Below are positions 9,393 to 17,920 of a stretch of DNA of 64,000 nucleotides, in pieces. A program made the position numbers and the translations under genes. Source of the stretch: CAWBOY01 sp963790585 (lineage in GTDB: Bacteria; Planctomycetota; Planctomycetia; Gemmatales; Gemmataceae); the NCBI GenBank assembly GCA_963790585.1, contig CAWBOY010000004.1:310001-374000 (forward strand), read 5' to 3'. Each line of letters starts with the position of its first letter. Position 1 is the stretch's first letter. The notes under the pieces are model-generated. The model saw only the letters and a program-made list of their open reading frames with translations, was not told the DNA's origin and searched no databases.

Positions 9393-10379
9393 ATGCGAAA
9401 GGCGATGTTGACTCTGGCGTTGGTGGCTCTGTCGGCCGGGCCGGCGGGCGCGCAAGGCTGGGCCGAAAAGATGTTCAAGGAAGGCCTGACCAACGACTTC
9501 GGCAACGTGCCGCGCGGATCACAGCTGTACCATCGCTTCCCGGTTACCAATATCTATGCCGTGCGCATGGAGATTACCAGCATCGAACCGGGCTGTGGCT
9601 GCGTGACGGCTACCGCTGAGAAACGCGTGCTGGAACCGCTGGAAACGACCACGATCAATGTCACGATGGACGCCCGCCGTTTTACGGGCAGCAAGACCGT
9701 GGCAATCAAGGTCAAGGTCGGGCCGGAACATATCTCGAGCGCTGACCTTCGCGTCTCCGCCAATAGCCGGGCTGACGTCGTCTTCAATCCGGGCCAGGTG
9801 AGCTTCGGCTCCGTTCCACGCGGCCAAAAATCGACGCAATCGATCGACGTGGAATATGCTGGCACGCTTAATTGGACAGTCACCGAAGCCGTCGTCGGTA
9901 AAGATGCGCCGTTCGAGGCGACGTTCAAGGAAATCTACCGCAAGCCGGGCCAGGTCGGCTACAAAGTCGAAGTGACGCTCAAGCCCGACGCCCCGACCGG
10001 CAATCTCAAAGATTTTGTTTACCTCAAAACCAACGATCCCGCCGCCGCGACAGTGCCGGTTCTCGTCGACGCCAATGTCCAGTCGGCTCTCACAGTGACG
10101 CCCGGATTGCTCAACCTCGGCTCTATCAAGGTCAACGAAGCCCTGACTCGCCGCGTCGTTTTGCGCGGCAGCAAGCCGTTCAAAGTCACAGGCATCGAGG
10201 GCGGCGGCACCGACATCACACTCTCAGATCCGAGCGCCACCGCCGCGGCGGTGCAAACCGTGACATTCAAGTGTCAGCTCACGAAGCCAGGCGAGTTCAA
10301 GCGTGAGCTACAATTGAAGACCGACCTGCAAGATTCGCCGATAACCGTCATTCTCGAAGGCGTCGTGATGCCGCAGTAA
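9393..10379 (+). CDS. DUF1573 exported protein
   Basis: Exported beta-sandwich protein of 328 aa. An open frame extends to 9327, but ATG 9393 is chosen since GGAGGAG lies 9 bp upstream and it starts a clean signal peptide (MRKAMLTLALVALSAGPAGAQ). A DUF1573 domain (ASPM/SPD-2/Hydin-like Ig fold) follows at about 25-125 with the typical N-terminal FGNVPRGS and Cys motif SIEPGCGCVTA. Two further related repeats are marked by VSFGSVPRGQKS and LNLGSIKVNEAL. DUF1573 proteins are abundant in planctomycetes and Bacteroidetes, role unknown. It is bounded downstream by palindrome A2. Confidence 0.9.
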   Translation: MRKAMLTLALVALSAGPAGAQGWAEKMFKEGLTNDFGNVPRGSQLYHRFPVTNIYAVRMEITSIEPGCGCVTATAEKRVLEPLETTTINVTMDARRFTGSKTVAIKVKVGPEHISSADLRVSANSRADVVFNPGQVSFGSVPRGQKSTQSIDVEYAGTLNWTVTEAVVGKDAPFEATFKEIYRKPGQVGYKVEVTLKPDAPTGNLKDFVYLKTNDPAAATVPVLVDANVQSALTVTPGLLNLGSIKVNEALTRRVVLRGSKPFKVTGIEGGGTDITLSDPSATAAAVQTVTFKCQLTKPGEFKRELQLKTDLQDSPITVILEGVVMPQ

Positions 10380-10399
10380 TCCTGATGTCAGACACACCA

Positions 10400-10483
10400 A
10401 CCGAGCCTGAAGCGTAAGCGAAGAGCATTTTGTATTTGAAATTCAAAAATACAAATGCTCTTCGCTTACGCTTCAGGCTCGGT
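10400..10483. repeat. Intergenic palindrome (family A, copy A2)
   Basis: Arms ACCGAGCCTGAAGCGTAAGC and GCTTACGCTTCAGGCTCGGT, extended by GAAGAGCATT/AATGCTCTTC, with an AT-rich centre nearly identical to A1. It lies 20 bp after the DUF1573 stop. The remaining ~100 bp up to 10590 is leader sequence. Confidence 0.92.
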
Positions 10484-10590
10484 AATGCGCTTGTTTCACC
10501 TTTCCATTGCCGCACTTCCCCCCAGCGCTTATCCTGAATCCGCAAAGCTCCCGCATCTTTTGAGTTCGCGGCTTTCGGAAAGGATTAGCG

Positions 10591-12690
10591 ATGAAGGCGA
10601 TGGCAATTTTGGCAATTCTTTTGCTCGCGGTCGCGCCGTCCATGGCTCGCGCCGAGGCGAAACGGCCGATGACGATTGACGATCTCTTTCGCTTCTTGCG
10701 CGTCAGCGATCCGCAGATAAGCCCTGATGGCAAGCAGGTTGCCTATGTCGTCGGCACCGTCGATCTGGCGGCCAATAAAAGTAGCTCCGCTATTTGGCTG
10801 GCCGCGACCGACGGCAAGACGCCTCCGCGAGCGCTGACCAGCCCCGCCGGCAAGAAAGACCGCCATCCACGCTGGAGTCCCGACGGCAAAAAACTGCTCT
10901 TCGAGTCGAATCGGAGCGGCACGACACAGTTGTTTTTCATCGACCTGAGCGGCGGCGAAGCGAAACAGCTGACGACGATCAGCACCGACGCGGGCAGCGC
11001 CCTTTGGTCGCCCGACGGCCATTCGATCGCGTTTGTTTCGGCCGTCTACCCAGAGTTTTCCAAGAAGTCATTTAAGGAAAGCGATGATCTCAACAAGAAA
11101 AAGCTAAAAGAGATCGAAGAAAGCCCCGTCAAGGCTAAGGTCTTCACCAAGCTCTTTTATCGCCACTGGGATAGCTGGGTCGAGGACAAACGGCAGCACC
11201 TCTTCGTCATGCCGTTCAACGACGGCAAGGGCGGCGAGCCGAAAGACGTCACCCCCGGCGATCGCGATGCGTATCCAACCTCCAGCACGTTCGAGACCGG
11301 CGAGAATTACAGCTTCAGTCCCGATAGCAAATATCTTCTATTCACCGCTCCTCCTGAGCGCGATGAGGCCTGGAGCACGAATTACAGCATCTGGCGCGTG
11401 CCGGCGGCTGGGGGGAAAACAGAGAATCTGACCAAGGAGAACAAGGCCGCCAGCAGTGGACCCGAATTCTCACATGACGGTAAGAAATTAGCCTATCGCG
11501 CCCAAAAACGGGCCGGTTTCGAGGCGGACAAGTGGGAGCTGATGGTCGTCGAGGTGGATCCGAGCGGAACATTCAAAGGCGAGCCGAAGAGCCTGACGTC
11601 GGACCTCGATCTGTCCGTCGATGAATTTCTCTGGACGAAATCGAGTTCCGATTCGCTTCTCTTCACCACGGACCATAATGGAATGCGTGAAATTCGAGGC
11701 ACCAAGGGAGCCCGTTTTTCCTTCAAGAGCGACGGCACCTGCGGCTCGCTCTCGGTTAGCTCGGACGGCACGCATCTGGCATTCACGCACGCGAAGTTGT
11801 CTGCACCTCCCGAGGTCTACACGCTGAATCTTATGGGGGCTTCTAAGTCGATGCTCCTGAGTCACGCCAACGACAAACTGTTAGCCGAACTCGATCTGCC
11901 CGAACCCGAAAGTGTCGAGGTCCCCGTCGAAGGCGCTAAAATGCAGATGTGGATCCTCAAGCCGCCGGGCTTTGATCCGAAGAAGAAATGGCCCGTCGCA
12001 TTTCTCGTCCATGGTGGCCCGCAAGGGGCGTGGGAAGATGGCTGGAGCAACCGTTGGAACCCCGAGCTGTGGGCGGCGCAGGGCTATGTCGTGGTCCTGC
12101 CGAATCCGCGTGGCAGCACCGGCTTCGGTCAGAAGTTTGTCGATGAAATAAGCGGGGATTGGGGCGGCAAGTGTTATGATGACTTGATGAGGGGGGTCGA
12201 TTACGTCGAAGCGCTGCCTTATGTCGATAAGACGCGCATCGGCGCCGCCGGAGCCTCGTTCGGCGGCTATATGATGAACTGGTTCTCGGTAAGCACCGGC
12301 CGGTTCAAGTGTCTCATCACTCATTGCAGCGTCTGGAACTTTGAGAGCATGTGGGCGACGACGGATGAGCTTTGGTTCGACGAATGGGAACACGGCGGCC
12401 TGCCTTGGGAAAAGCCCGAGGCCTATGCGAAGTTCTCGCCTCACAAAAAGGCGGCCAACCTGGGCAAGTTCAAGACGCCGATGCTCGTGATTCACAACGA
12501 CAAAGATTTTCGCTGCCCGCTCGGGCAAGGGTTGGAGCTGTTCACGAACCTGCAGCGGCAAAAAGTGCCCTCGCGGTTAATCAATCTGCCCGATGAGGGG
12601 CATTGGGTGCTCAAGCCGAAGAATAGCGAATACTGGCACAAAGAAGTGTTCGCCTGGCTGACGAAATATGTGCCGCCGGGGCCGAAGTAG
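10591..12690 (+). CDS. S9-family peptidase (prolyl oligopeptidase type)
   Basis: Exported serine peptidase of the dipeptidyl-aminopeptidase/acylaminoacyl-peptidase group, 699 aa. A signal peptide (MKAMAILAILLLAVAPSMARA) is followed by a TolB/WD-like beta-propeller (about 30-420, repeats such as PQISPDGKQVAYV and HPRWSPDGKKLLFES) and a C-terminal alpha/beta-hydrolase domain. The catalytic triad is visible: Ser in GASFGGYMMNW near 556, Asp in HNDKDFRCP near 637-639, His in DEGHWVL at 671. The start ATG follows GGAAAGGATTAGCG. nadA follows 11 bp after its stop, so they may be co-transcribed, although no functional link is known. Confidence 0.95.
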   Translation: MKAMAILAILLLAVAPSMARAEAKRPMTIDDLFRFLRVSDPQISPDGKQVAYVVGTVDLAANKSSSAIWLAATDGKTPPRALTSPAGKKDRHPRWSPDGKKLLFESNRSGTTQLFFIDLSGGEAKQLTTISTDAGSALWSPDGHSIAFVSAVYPEFSKKSFKESDDLNKKKLKEIEESPVKAKVFTKLFYRHWDSWVEDKRQHLFVMPFNDGKGGEPKDVTPGDRDAYPTSSTFETGENYSFSPDSKYLLFTAPPERDEAWSTNYSIWRVPAAGGKTENLTKENKAASSGPEFSHDGKKLAYRAQKRAGFEADKWELMVVEVDPSGTFKGEPKSLTSDLDLSVDEFLWTKSSSDSLLFTTDHNGMREIRGTKGARFSFKSDGTCGSLSVSSDGTHLAFTHAKLSAPPEVYTLNLMGASKSMLLSHANDKLLAELDLPEPESVEVPVEGAKMQMWILKPPGFDPKKKWPVAFLVHGGPQGAWEDGWSNRWNPELWAAQGYVVVLPNPRGSTGFGQKFVDEISGDWGGKCYDDLMRGVDYVEALPYVDKTRIGAAGASFGGYMMNWFSVSTGRFKCLITHCSVWNFESMWATTDELWFDEWEHGGLPWEKPEAYAKFSPHKKAANLGKFKTPMLVIHNDKDFRCPLGQGLELFTNLQRQKVPSRLINLPDEGHWVLKPKNSEYWHKEVFAWLTKYVPPGPK

Positions 12691-12701
12691 GAGTGTCGTC
12701 C

Positions 12702-13627
12702 ATGAACGATCTGATTGCCGAAATAACCGATCTCAAAAAGAGCCAAGACGCGACCATCTTGGCGCACTTTTACCAAGAGGGCGAGATTCAGGCGCTCGCC
12801 GACTACGCGGGCGATAGCCTGAATCTGGCGCGGGCGGCCATGAAGGTGACGACGGGGACCATCGTGTTCTGTGGCGTCCACTTCATGGCCGAGACGGCAA
12901 AGATCTTGAACCCAAGCAAGCGCGTCTTGCTACCCGACCTCAAGGCCGGCTGCAGTCTCGCGGATAGCTGCCCTGCTCCCAAGCTGCGCGCTATCAAGAA
13001 ATGCTGCGCATCAACGGTCGTAAGCTCCAGACGGTGACGTACATCAATAGTACGGCCGCGGTGAAAGCGCTGTCCGATTGGGTGGTGACCTCGGGCAACG
13101 CCGAACAAATCATTCAGCGCGTCCCCGCCGATCAGGAGATTCTCTTCGTCCCGGATCGGCATCTCGGTCAATATCTCGAAGGGGTGACGGGCCGCAAGAT
13201 GATCCTTTGGGACGGCTCGTGCATGGTGCATGAGATCTTCAGCGTCGGTGATCTGCTCGAACAGAAGCGCAAATTCCCCGGATCGGTGACGATTGCCCAC
13301 CCCGAATGCCCCGCTAATATCCGCGAGCATAGCGACTTCATCGGCGGCACCGAGGCGATGCTACGCTTCGTAGCCGGCTATACTAACCCGACTGATTTTC
13401 TGGTGGCGACCGAAGCGAACATGCTCTGGCAGCTCGAACACAAGGTGCCGCAACATCGGTATCATCCCGTGCCCGGAATCACCTGCGCCTGCAATAAATG
13501 CCCGCACATGGCGCGGAACACTCTGGAAAAGGTGCGCGATTGCCTCGCTCTGGGTACGCCCGAGATCGCGTGGGATCCGACGTTTGACCGGGCCAAGGAA
13601 GTGTTGCAGCGTAGTTTGTTGAATTAA
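12702..13627 (+). CDS. nadA: Quinolinate synthase, one frameshift
   Basis: Quinolinate synthase A condenses iminoaspartate with dihydroxyacetone phosphate in de novo NAD synthesis and carries a [4Fe-4S] cluster. Visible family motifs are ILAHFYQEGEIQALADYAGD, GVHFMAETAKILNP, the cluster Cys in GCSLADSC, HPECPANIREHSDF and the C-terminal CACNKCPHM. ATG 12702 is preferred over GTG 12693 because GGAG sits 8 bp upstream of the ATG. A one-base frameshift near 12990-13000 breaks the gene: up to ...CPAPKLRA in the first frame, then YQEMLRINGRKLQTVTYIN in the next. Both halves match the family end to end, so a base-call error is likelier than decay. Confidence 0.92.
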
Positions 13628-13644
13628 GTGCGAGGGCTTCGTCG

Positions 13645-14301
13645 ATGCCGTTGGTGCCGAATCGATTTTTGTTTCGGGTCGCTCACCCCTGTCCTTTGGT
13701 AGCCGACTTGCCACGTGACGAGGGGGATGACCTGCTTGATCTGCCCGAGTCATGCAGGGTCGACAACTACGCCGAGATGGACGAGCGTCCGTCGTTCGCC
13801 GACATTCGCGTGGCGTGGAACACGGGCGGCCTTGCAGTGCAGATGGTCGTCAAAGGCAAGCAAGATTCGCCGCGCGGCGACCTGGCCCGACCGCGGCAAG
13901 CGGACGGCATCACGGTCTGGATCGATACGCGCGATTCACGCACCAGCCATCGAGCCAGCCGTTATTGTCATCAGTTCCACCTGTTAGCAGCTGGCGGCGG
14001 AGCGGAAAAAGACGAAGCCGTCTTCGTGCAAGGCAAGATGAACCGAGCGCTCGAGGATGCACCGAGCGTCGCGCCCAGCTCGGTCGCCTTGCGACGAGCC
14101 TCTCTAAAAGACGGCTACTTGCTCGAAGCATTCCTGCCGGCTGAGGCGCTCAATGGCTTCGATCCCGAGCAAAGTCCGAAACTCGGATTTTACTACGCTG
14201 TCCACGACCGCGAGTTGGGCGAGCAGACCTTGGCGGTCGACGTGGAGTTTCCCTGGGCCGAGGATCCGACGTTGTGGGGTGTGTTGGAATTGCGCGGGTA
14301 A
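13645..14301 (+). CDS. CBM9-like / DOMON-like domain protein
   Basis: Protein of 218 aa without signal peptide. The pattern VDNYAEMDERPSFADIRVAWNTGGLAVQM followed by DGITVWIDTRDSRTSH and a closing FPWAEDPTLWGVLEL resembles the family-9 carbohydrate-binding / DOMON-like beta-sandwich found in uncharacterised planctomycete proteins; this is fold-level recognition only. ATG 13645 is 17 bp after the nadA stop, so it may be part of the S9-nadA transcription unit. A HEAT/TPR gene lies convergent beyond palindrome C1. Function not known. Confidence 0.7.
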   Translation: MPLVPNRFLFRVAHPCPLVADLPRDEGDDLLDLPESCRVDNYAEMDERPSFADIRVAWNTGGLAVQMVVKGKQDSPRGDLARPRQADGITVWIDTRDSRTSHRASRYCHQFHLLAAGGGAEKDEAVFVQGKMNRALEDAPSVAPSSVALRRASLKDGYLLEAFLPAEALNGFDPEQSPKLGFYYAVHDRELGEQTLAVDVEFPWAEDPTLWGVLELRG

Positions 14302-14311
14302 TACATTCATT

Positions 14312-14384
14312 TCACCAGCCCGGAGCGCAAGCGACGGTTTCTCAGACGCGGAACCCGGCGCTTGCTTGCGCTCGGGGCTGGTGA
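14312..14384. repeat. Intergenic palindrome (family C, copy C1)
   Basis: Arms TTCACCAGCCCGGAGCGCAAGCG and CGCTTGCGCTCGGGGCTGGTGA-like sequence. It lies between two convergent genes (stops at 14301 and 14398), so it may be a bidirectional terminator. A half copy of the same arm occurs at about 48578-48606. Confidence 0.85.
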
Positions 14385-14397
14385 GTCACGTAAAGTA

Positions 14398-15084
14398 TCA
14401 CTTCTTATCATCGCCGAGGACGTTTTCGAGTTTCCGAATCGCGTCGGCGACGCCGTCCAGATACGGATGCAGCCGCAGGGCTACGCGAAACGCCTTTAGG
14501 GCGGCTTTGTTCTTGCGTACCTGGAGGTAAGCCTGACCCAACCCCGCTTGAGCGCCGAAATGATACGGGTTGAGTTTCAATGTCTTTTCGCAGTCGGCAA
14601 TGGCGCGCTCGAACTGTTTGGAGCGGAAGTGAAGGATGCCGCGCTGGTTGTAGGCCTCGGCGAACCTCGGAGCACGAAGGATCAACTGATCAAGTCCGGC
14701 AAGAGCTTTGGACCGGTCGCGGAGAGCGACGAGGCGTTTCAGCTCCTCGTTGTTTTCTTCGCTGTCGGCACGAAACCAGATGGCCCACAGGCCATCGATC
14801 GCCATTTGGCGGATCTCCTCGTCTTCCTCCTGCAAACACTTTGTCAAGGCGGCACAAGATTCCATCGAGCCGATCAGGCTCAAGGCGAATGTCGCCGCAT
14901 GACGCGTGCGCAACGACGTGCAGGTCATAAGGCGTAGCAGCGTTCCCTCGTTATAGCGATCAAGTATTTGTTTCTTGAACGCTTCCTCACCCGCTGCGAG
15001 TCGGGCTTTCCAGTTCTCTGATCCTTCTTTGGAACGGCGGGTTGGAAGTTGTTGATAATATTCGACGAGAAGAGACGTACTCAT
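14398..15084 (-). CDS. HEAT- and TPR-repeat protein
   Basis: Cytoplasmic 228-aa helical-repeat protein. HEAT-like helices occupy about 45-110 (TSLRTRHAATFALSLIG, EDEEIRQMAIDGLWAIW). TPR units follow at about 125-215 (RFAEAYNQRGILHFRSKQFE, YHFGAQAGLGQAYLQVRKNK). Such proteins mediate protein contacts; no partner can be inferred. Start ATG at 15084; the gene is divergent from dnaA across a 528-bp spacer. Confidence 0.8.
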   Translation of the reverse strand: MSTSLLVEYYQQLPTRRSKEGSENWKARLAAGEEAFKKQILDRYNEGTLLRLMTCTSLRTRHAATFALSLIGSMESCAALTKCLQEEDEEIRQMAIDGLWAIWFRADSEENNEELKRLVALRDRSKALAGLDQLILRAPRFAEAYNQRGILHFRSKQFERAIADCEKTLKLNPYHFGAQAGLGQAYLQVRKNKAALKAFRVALRLHPYLDGVADAIRKLENVLGDDKK

Positions 15085-15612
15085 GTCGTTCGACCTCGCG
15101 GCTTAAACCCGGGGAAGGGCGCGTTTGCACGTTGCCATCCGATCGGGCCGCTCACGGCCTCGATCCACTCCCCTTGAATCACCAGACAAGACAGGGTTCC
15201 GTCGATCCCGCAACTGCGCCCGGGGTCGCGCGCAGCAACGATGGTAACGGGAGTCTATGACCCTGCCCGACAATCGACAAAGGGGCGACGAAAAAAAGGT
15301 GGTTATCCCATCTTGGCTGCGTTTTCAAACACAAAGTGAGAATCAAGATCGATTGGATTGTCCGCTTTTGGGTTCGTTAAATTACTGTTTATCTGTTCAG
15401 ATATATCGGCGCGAAAATTGTTCTCAACTTGTCTTTATTGCCCGATGGTCCGTCTTTGACGCGCGAGAATGGCGCTGTCTTGGAATCCAGGACCATTATC
15501 GACTCTCTGCCGAGGCCGCCCAGCAGGTAAGATTGCATTTCTTGAGTCGAGTTTGGCGCATTGCAAAAAAAACGTAGCGCTTTGGCATGCGCATCCAGCG
15601 CGGGGAGAATGT
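15085..15612. other. Spacer upstream of dnaA, AT-rich core
   Basis: No convincing gene. The stretch 15340-15460 is clearly AT-richer than its surroundings (contains TTCGTTAAATTACTGTTTAT and CAGATATATC). A replication origin or dnaA promoter would be expected here, but I find no cluster of TTATNCACA DnaA boxes, only near-matches such as TTATCCCAT. A short open frame across 15257-15577 has no recognisable protein features. Confidence 0.45.
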
Positions 15613-17103
15613 TTGTTGCAGACTCGTCAGCGATCCCTGGAGACGGCGTTGGCCGAAGCCATCATCCGCCGCATCGGTGCGCCGCGCTATCAGCTTTGGT
15701 TTGAGCGGCATACGATCTTCGAGCGCGACGAGGCCGGGCTGACGGTCGGCGTCCCGAATCTGCATTATCAAGAATGGTTGCAGAAAACCTTTAGCGTCGC
15801 CGTGACCGAGGCGGCCGCGGAAGTCTTTGGCTGCGCGCTCGCGGTCCGATTCTTGATCGATCCAGGTCTGTTCCAAAAGGCGCGGCGTGAGCAAGACGAA
15901 GCACGCAAGGCCGTCGCTCTTGCGACAAGTAGCACGACAAGCGAAACCAAAGACGATAAAGAGGGTCTTAGCAATCCCAAAGACGATCTTGTCGCCCCGC
16001 TGCTAAATGGCAAGGAAAAACGCCCGGTAGCGGTTTCACCCGCCACCCCAAAAGCGAAGCAGACTCGGCGTTGGCGCCGGTTGCATGATTTCGTTGTCGG
16101 GGCCTGCAACCGGGTCGCCCATGCCTCGGCGATGGGCATGGTTGAGGATCCGCTGGAAAGTCCCAGCCCGCTCGTGCTTCATGGGCCCGTTGGCACCGGG
16201 AAGACCCATCTGCTCGAGGGCATCTACGTCGGCCTGCGCAGAGCGCGGCCGGATTGGCGTATTACGTTTGTATCGACGGAAGACTTCACGAATCGTTTCG
16301 TTCAGGCGATGCGGCTCGGCAAATTGATGGGCTTTCGCAAACAATTTCGCAGCTGCGACGCATTGCTGCTCGACGATCTACACTTTCTGGCCAGCAAAAA
16401 GGCGACGCAGGAAGAGTTTCTGCACACCTTTGACACATTGATCGCGGAGGGCAAGGCGGTGGTGGTGACGTGTGATTGCCACCCGCGCCTGGCCGACGAC
16501 TTCACGCCGGGGCTGGCGGACCGCTTGCTCGGCGGCGCGGTTTGGGGTTTGACGCCACCCGATCGAGACACGCGGTTGGCCTTACTGAGGCAAAAGTCGC
16601 TCCGCGCTGGCGTTAGCCCGCCGTGCGAGGAGGTCTTAGCCTTTCTGGCCGATCGCCTGCGCGGCAATGTCCGAGAGCTGGAAGGCGCTCTCAACAGTAT
16701 CTGTCATTATGCCCAGGTCACCCGTCGCCTCATTGATTTGCAGCTGGTACGCGAGGCCTTATCCGACCTGTTGCGGCACGCCGTTCGAGTCGTGCAGCTG
16801 ACGGATGTCGAGCGTGCCGTCTGCGGCGTTTTGAAGCTGGAGTCGACAGCCTTGCGATCGAAGGGTCGATGCTGGGCGGTCAGCCATCCGCGGATGGTGG
16901 CGATTTATCTGGCGCGAAAACATACGGCCTCTTCCTATGGCGATGTCGGCAGCCATTTCGGTGGCCGAAATCATAGCACCGCCGTGGCAGCCGAGAAAAA
17001 GGTGAGGAAATGGCTCGACGAGGATGTGGAATTAGCCCTGGGTGAGCGTCGTCTGCGCGTGCGTGAACTCGTGGAGCGGGCCGAACGCGATTTACTACGC
17101 TGA
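15613..17103 (+). CDS. dnaA: Chromosomal replication initiator DnaA
   Basis: AAA+ replication initiator, about 496 aa from the chosen start. Domain I is seen as LAEAIIRRIGAPRYQLWFER. A Lys/Thr/Ser-rich linker follows (about 85-150). Domain III has Walker A GPVGTGKTHLLEG, Walker B ALLLDDLHFLASK and the Arg-finger region GLADRLLGG. Domain IV contains the DNA-binding signature FGGRNHSTAVAAEKKV. No ATG lies in frame near domain I. TTG 15613 or 15616, a few bases after GGGGAG, is the best local start, whereas an in-frame ATG at 15469 would add 48 atypical residues. dnaN, recF and gyrB are not adjacent, consistent with the scattered dnaA context often seen in planctomycetes. Confidence 0.93.
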   Translation: MLQTRQRSLETALAEAIIRRIGAPRYQLWFERHTIFERDEAGLTVGVPNLHYQEWLQKTFSVAVTEAAAEVFGCALAVRFLIDPGLFQKARREQDEARKAVALATSSTTSETKDDKEGLSNPKDDLVAPLLNGKEKRPVAVSPATPKAKQTRRWRRLHDFVVGACNRVAHASAMGMVEDPLESPSPLVLHGPVGTGKTHLLEGIYVGLRRARPDWRITFVSTEDFTNRFVQAMRLGKLMGFRKQFRSCDALLLDDLHFLASKKATQEEFLHTFDTLIAEGKAVVVTCDCHPRLADDFTPGLADRLLGGAVWGLTPPDRDTRLALLRQKSLRAGVSPPCEEVLAFLADRLRGNVRELEGALNSICHYAQVTRRLIDLQLVREALSDLLRHAVRVVQLTDVERAVCGVLKLESTALRSKGRCWAVSHPRMVAIYLARKHTASSYGDVGSHFGGRNHSTAVAAEKKVRKWLDEDVELALGERRLRVRELVERAERDLLR

Positions 17104-17114
17104 GAATGTCCTAG

Positions 17115-17240
17115 AAGTTTGTGGCGGCACGTTTCCAACGTGCCGATGCGTCGTCTTTTTCGGGATTTCCTCCGTTCTCGACGCGCCGGCCTCCCAGCAG
17201 TAGTCGCTTCCGGCATGTTGGAAACATGCCGCCAAAACTT
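17115..17240. repeat. Intergenic palindrome (family E, copy E1)
   Basis: Outer arms AAGTTTGTGGCGGCACGTTTCC and GGAAACATGCCGCCAAAACTT with an inner ACGTGCCG; centre of about 70 bp. It starts 12 bp after the dnaA stop. A second copy is at 62877-62983. Confidence 0.85.
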
Positions 17241-17333
17241 CCTGGGACGGACTCTTACCAAATACGACCGGCGCAAACAAATGATGAAGTTGCTCGTTTA
17301 GGGCTCGTAACCGTGATGCTATCAGATTTGTTC

Positions 17334-17416
17334 TTAGAGCCTATCCGAAAAAGGGGTCGGGTACCATTGCCGGAACGGCCTGAAGGGTGCTTCGCACAAT
17401 GGTACCTGACCCCTTT
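17334..17416. repeat. Family F palindrome, part interrupted by the intron (5' exon)
   Basis: Begins TTAGAGCCTATCCGAAAAAG and holds both arms of the inner stem (GGTACCATTG...CAATGGTACC), ending CTGACCCCTTT where the intron starts. The missing end TTCGGATAGGCTCTTA is at 19409-19424. The intact homologue is 31375-31483. Confidence 0.93.
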
Positions 17417-17920
17417 GTGCGCCGTGCCAAGGCGTAACTTTTCAGTGGGTGCGAATCCCACCCGGCAACTGGTCGTTCCAGCCGGTAGCAATCGGAGCGG
17501 CAGTGGAGGTAACGAAACTGTCGAAGCCTTCGATGGAAAGGGTCGTTTGAGCGACTCCGCGAGCAGGCAGGCCGTAACGTGAGTGAACGCTGAGCAGGCC
17601 TCGAAACGGGTAATGTGGTAGCCGACCCAGCAAAGGGATGGGGAAGGCCGCAGACGCGAGGATACAGGGGGAACGACTTTAGCCCCACCCGCGTTGCCAC
17701 CGGGGTAATGGCGACGGCATGTCGGCATAGGAAAGTTAACGCAACACGGGAAACCCCCTGCGGTGGCAGCAGTGCCAACCGGACGCCCGCGAGGGACAGG
17801 CCGGGCCGCTTGGGGTGGCGGAGAGGCTCGTAGTACCGCTGAAGCCGGGTAACGCCGGTGGAGGGAAGGGGCCTTGGTTCAAGGACAGCGTCCGAAGGAA
17901 AGAGAGCCAGGAGATTGGTG

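Noticed and set aside
15257..15577. 106-codon open frame before dnaA
   Set aside because: No domain, signal or composition of a real protein, and it overlaps the 5' part of the dnaA open frame. Kept as non-coding spacer.
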